From contig JALXDL010000008.1 in assembly GCA_026990385.1 (NCBI GenBank), forward strand, positions 1 through 64,000: DNA of 64,000 nt. Reading direction: 5' to 3'. The DNA comes from DRKI01 sp011051875 (GTDB lineage: Bacteria > Desulfobacterota > Desulfobulbia > Desulfobulbales > Desulfobulbaceae). Each line of letters begins with the position of its first letter. Within the stretch, counting starts at the first letter, position 1. A program made the position numbers and the translations under genes. Below the pieces are notes generated by a model. It made no database searches, had not been told where the DNA came from, and saw nothing but the letters and a program-made list of their open reading frames with translations. Positions 62,937 to 64,000 of the stretch are shown here, in pieces.

Positions 62937-64000
62937 ATGAAACAGCCGGAAATCAATTACTGGATCACGGCCATGCTGGCCAGACATGAACGTGTCTCGG
63001 ATCTCAATATCACTGTGGGCAAGGCTCTGCAAGTGGAAAGCGACGGCGTCCTTGTTCCGGTGGACGTGGAACCGCCGGTCAGGGAACTGACTCCATTCCA
63101 GACCGAGGTCTTCGCCCTCAATCTCATCGGCGGCAACCGCCGTCTGCTGCGCGACCTGGTCAGCAAGGGCTCCTGCGACCTCTCCTACTCCCTCGACGAC
63201 CGGGTCCGTTTCCGGGTCAACATCTTTTCCCAGAAGGGTTACTATACCACGGTACTCAGGAAACTGGAGACCAGAATACCCTCCATATCCAGCTTCCAGT
63301 TCCCCCCCCAGTTCAAGATGATGGCCCGGGAAGTCAACGGCCTCATCCTGTTCACCGGCGCCACCGGCACCGGCAAGACCACCTCCATGGCCGCCATCCT
63401 CAACCGGATCAACGAGGAACGGGCCGTGCACATCGTCACCCTGGAGGATCCCATCGAGTATGTCCATCCCCACAAGAAGGCCACCTTCAACCAGCGGGAG
63501 ATGGGCGATGACTTCGACACCTTTGCCAATGGCCTGCGGGCCGCCCTGCGGCAGGCGCCCAAGGTGATCCTGGTCGGCGAGATCCGTGACCGGGAGACGC
63601 TGGAGATCGCGCTTACCGCTGCCGAGACCGGGCACGTGGTCTTCTCCACCCTGCACACCATCGACGCCGGCCAGACCATCAACCGCATCCTCGGCATGTT
63701 CGAGCAGGACGAGCAGCCGCAGATCCGCAACCGGCTGGTGGACACCATCCGCTGGATCGTCAGCCAGCGGCTCCTGCCCCGGATCGGCGGCGGCCGGGTG
63801 GCGGCCATGGAGATCCTCTGCACCAGCCTGCGGATCAAGGACCTGATCATCAACGGCGAGACCGAGGACAAGACCTTCTACAATGTACTCAAGGAGGGAT
63901 CGGCCCACAACATGCGCACCTTTGACCAGCACCTGATCGAACTCTACGAACAGGGCCTGATCACCGAGGAGTCGGCCATCTCCTACTCTTCGCACCGCAG
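62937..64000 (+). CDS. PilT/PilU-type twitching ATPase, 3' end beyond window
   Basis: 354 codons visible and still open. N-terminal PAS-like half (VSDLNITVGKALQVESDG, RFRVNIFSQ), then Walker A FTGATGTGKTTS (about 139-150), LEDPIEYVHPHKKATFNQREM (Asp box), VGEIRDRETLEIALTAAETG (Walker B), STLHTIDAG (His box) and SQRLLPRIGGG. This is the retraction ATPase family of type IV pili; SQRLLPR and GRVAAMEIL resemble PilU as much as PilT. It is 50 kb from the pilM-secretin operon in the window. ATG chosen as the first one with the conserved start. Confidence 0.9.
   Translation, partial: MKQPEINYWITAMLARHERVSDLNITVGKALQVESDGVLVPVDVEPPVRELTPFQTEVFALNLIGGNRRLLRDLVSKGSCDLSYSLDDRVRFRVNIFSQKGYYTTVLRKLETRIPSISSFQFPPQFKMMAREVNGLILFTGATGTGKTTSMAAILNRINEERAVHIVTLEDPIEYVHPHKKATFNQREMGDDFDTFANGLRAALRQAPKVILVGEIRDRETLEIALTAAETGHVVFSTLHTIDAGQTINRILGMFEQDEQPQIRNRLVDTIRWIVSQRLLPRIGGGRVAAMEILCTSLRIKDLIINGETEDKTFYNVLKEGSAHNMRTFDQHLIELYEQGLITEESAISYSSHR

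Overview
The window is about 64 kb of gene-dense, GC-rich chromosome from a Gram-negative, probably anaerobic bacterium. Support for this is a type IV pilus secretin, SecB, TolC/RND efflux and outer-membrane-type lipoproteins, together with anaerobe-associated genes: an AmmeMemoRadiSam-type radical SAM enzyme, a GGGtGRT-family pair, a c-type-heme GGDEF sensor and a selenocysteine tRNA. The mix fits Desulfobacterota, perhaps Desulfobulbales; this is an inference from gene content, not a computed placement.

Layout. 1-1.9 kb: the minus-strand operon lepB-pyrB-pyrC (pyrC runs off the left edge). 2.6-10.5 kb: a plus-strand pilus assembly operon, pilM-pilN-pilO-pilP, then an AMIN/N0/TPR protein, a separate secretin lipoprotein and a CsgG-like lipoprotein, closed by a strong terminator. 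10.6-14.6 kb: secB and a CoA-binding protein-uvrA pair on the minus strand. 14.7-16.6 kb: glyQ (no glyS follows), a tRNA-Sec gene and a small Cys-containing protein. 16.7-23.7 kb: MFS transporter, nhaA, a DUF748 protein and a radical SAM enzyme. 24.1-26.8 kb: an overlapping trio of metal-type binding protein, molybdenum-carrier-like protein and M48 lipoprotein peptidase. 26.8-29.7 kb: hybrid histidine kinase. 30.2-38.6 kb: recC-recB-recD. 38.8-41.6 kb: LysR regulator and the scaffold/GGGtGRT pair. 41.9-44.7 kb: ribosomal protein bTHX, a double DUF1566 protein and a heme-binding diguanylate cyclase. 45-51.7 kb: tetR divergent from a TolC-adaptor-RND-Spy-like efflux operon with a clear operator between them. 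51.9-60.9 kb: cfa, SPFH/NfeD pair, hybrid kinase with Hpt, REC-HD-GYP regulator, FAH-family hydrolase. 61-64 kb: ilvD, and a PilT/PilU-type ATPase that runs off the right edge.

The most novel material is between the genes. Two 244-bp copies of a transposon-like element (14788-15031 and 41556-41799) have 13-bp terminal inverted repeats, nested internal palindromes and different perfect 5-bp target duplications (TCATA, TGAAA), so they are a mobilised MITE family. One copy inserted exactly at the stop codon of the GGGtGRT gene. The other lies upstream of glyQ and may supply its promoter. Two further repeat families were found: an ~80-bp intergenic inverted-repeat element (three copies, one inside the pilus operon) and an ~90-bp hairpin element (two copies flanking the HD-GYP gene).

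Functionally the window joins pilus assembly/retraction, two sensory kinases, c-di-GMP synthesis and degradation, envelope maintenance, DNA repair and selenium-related functions.
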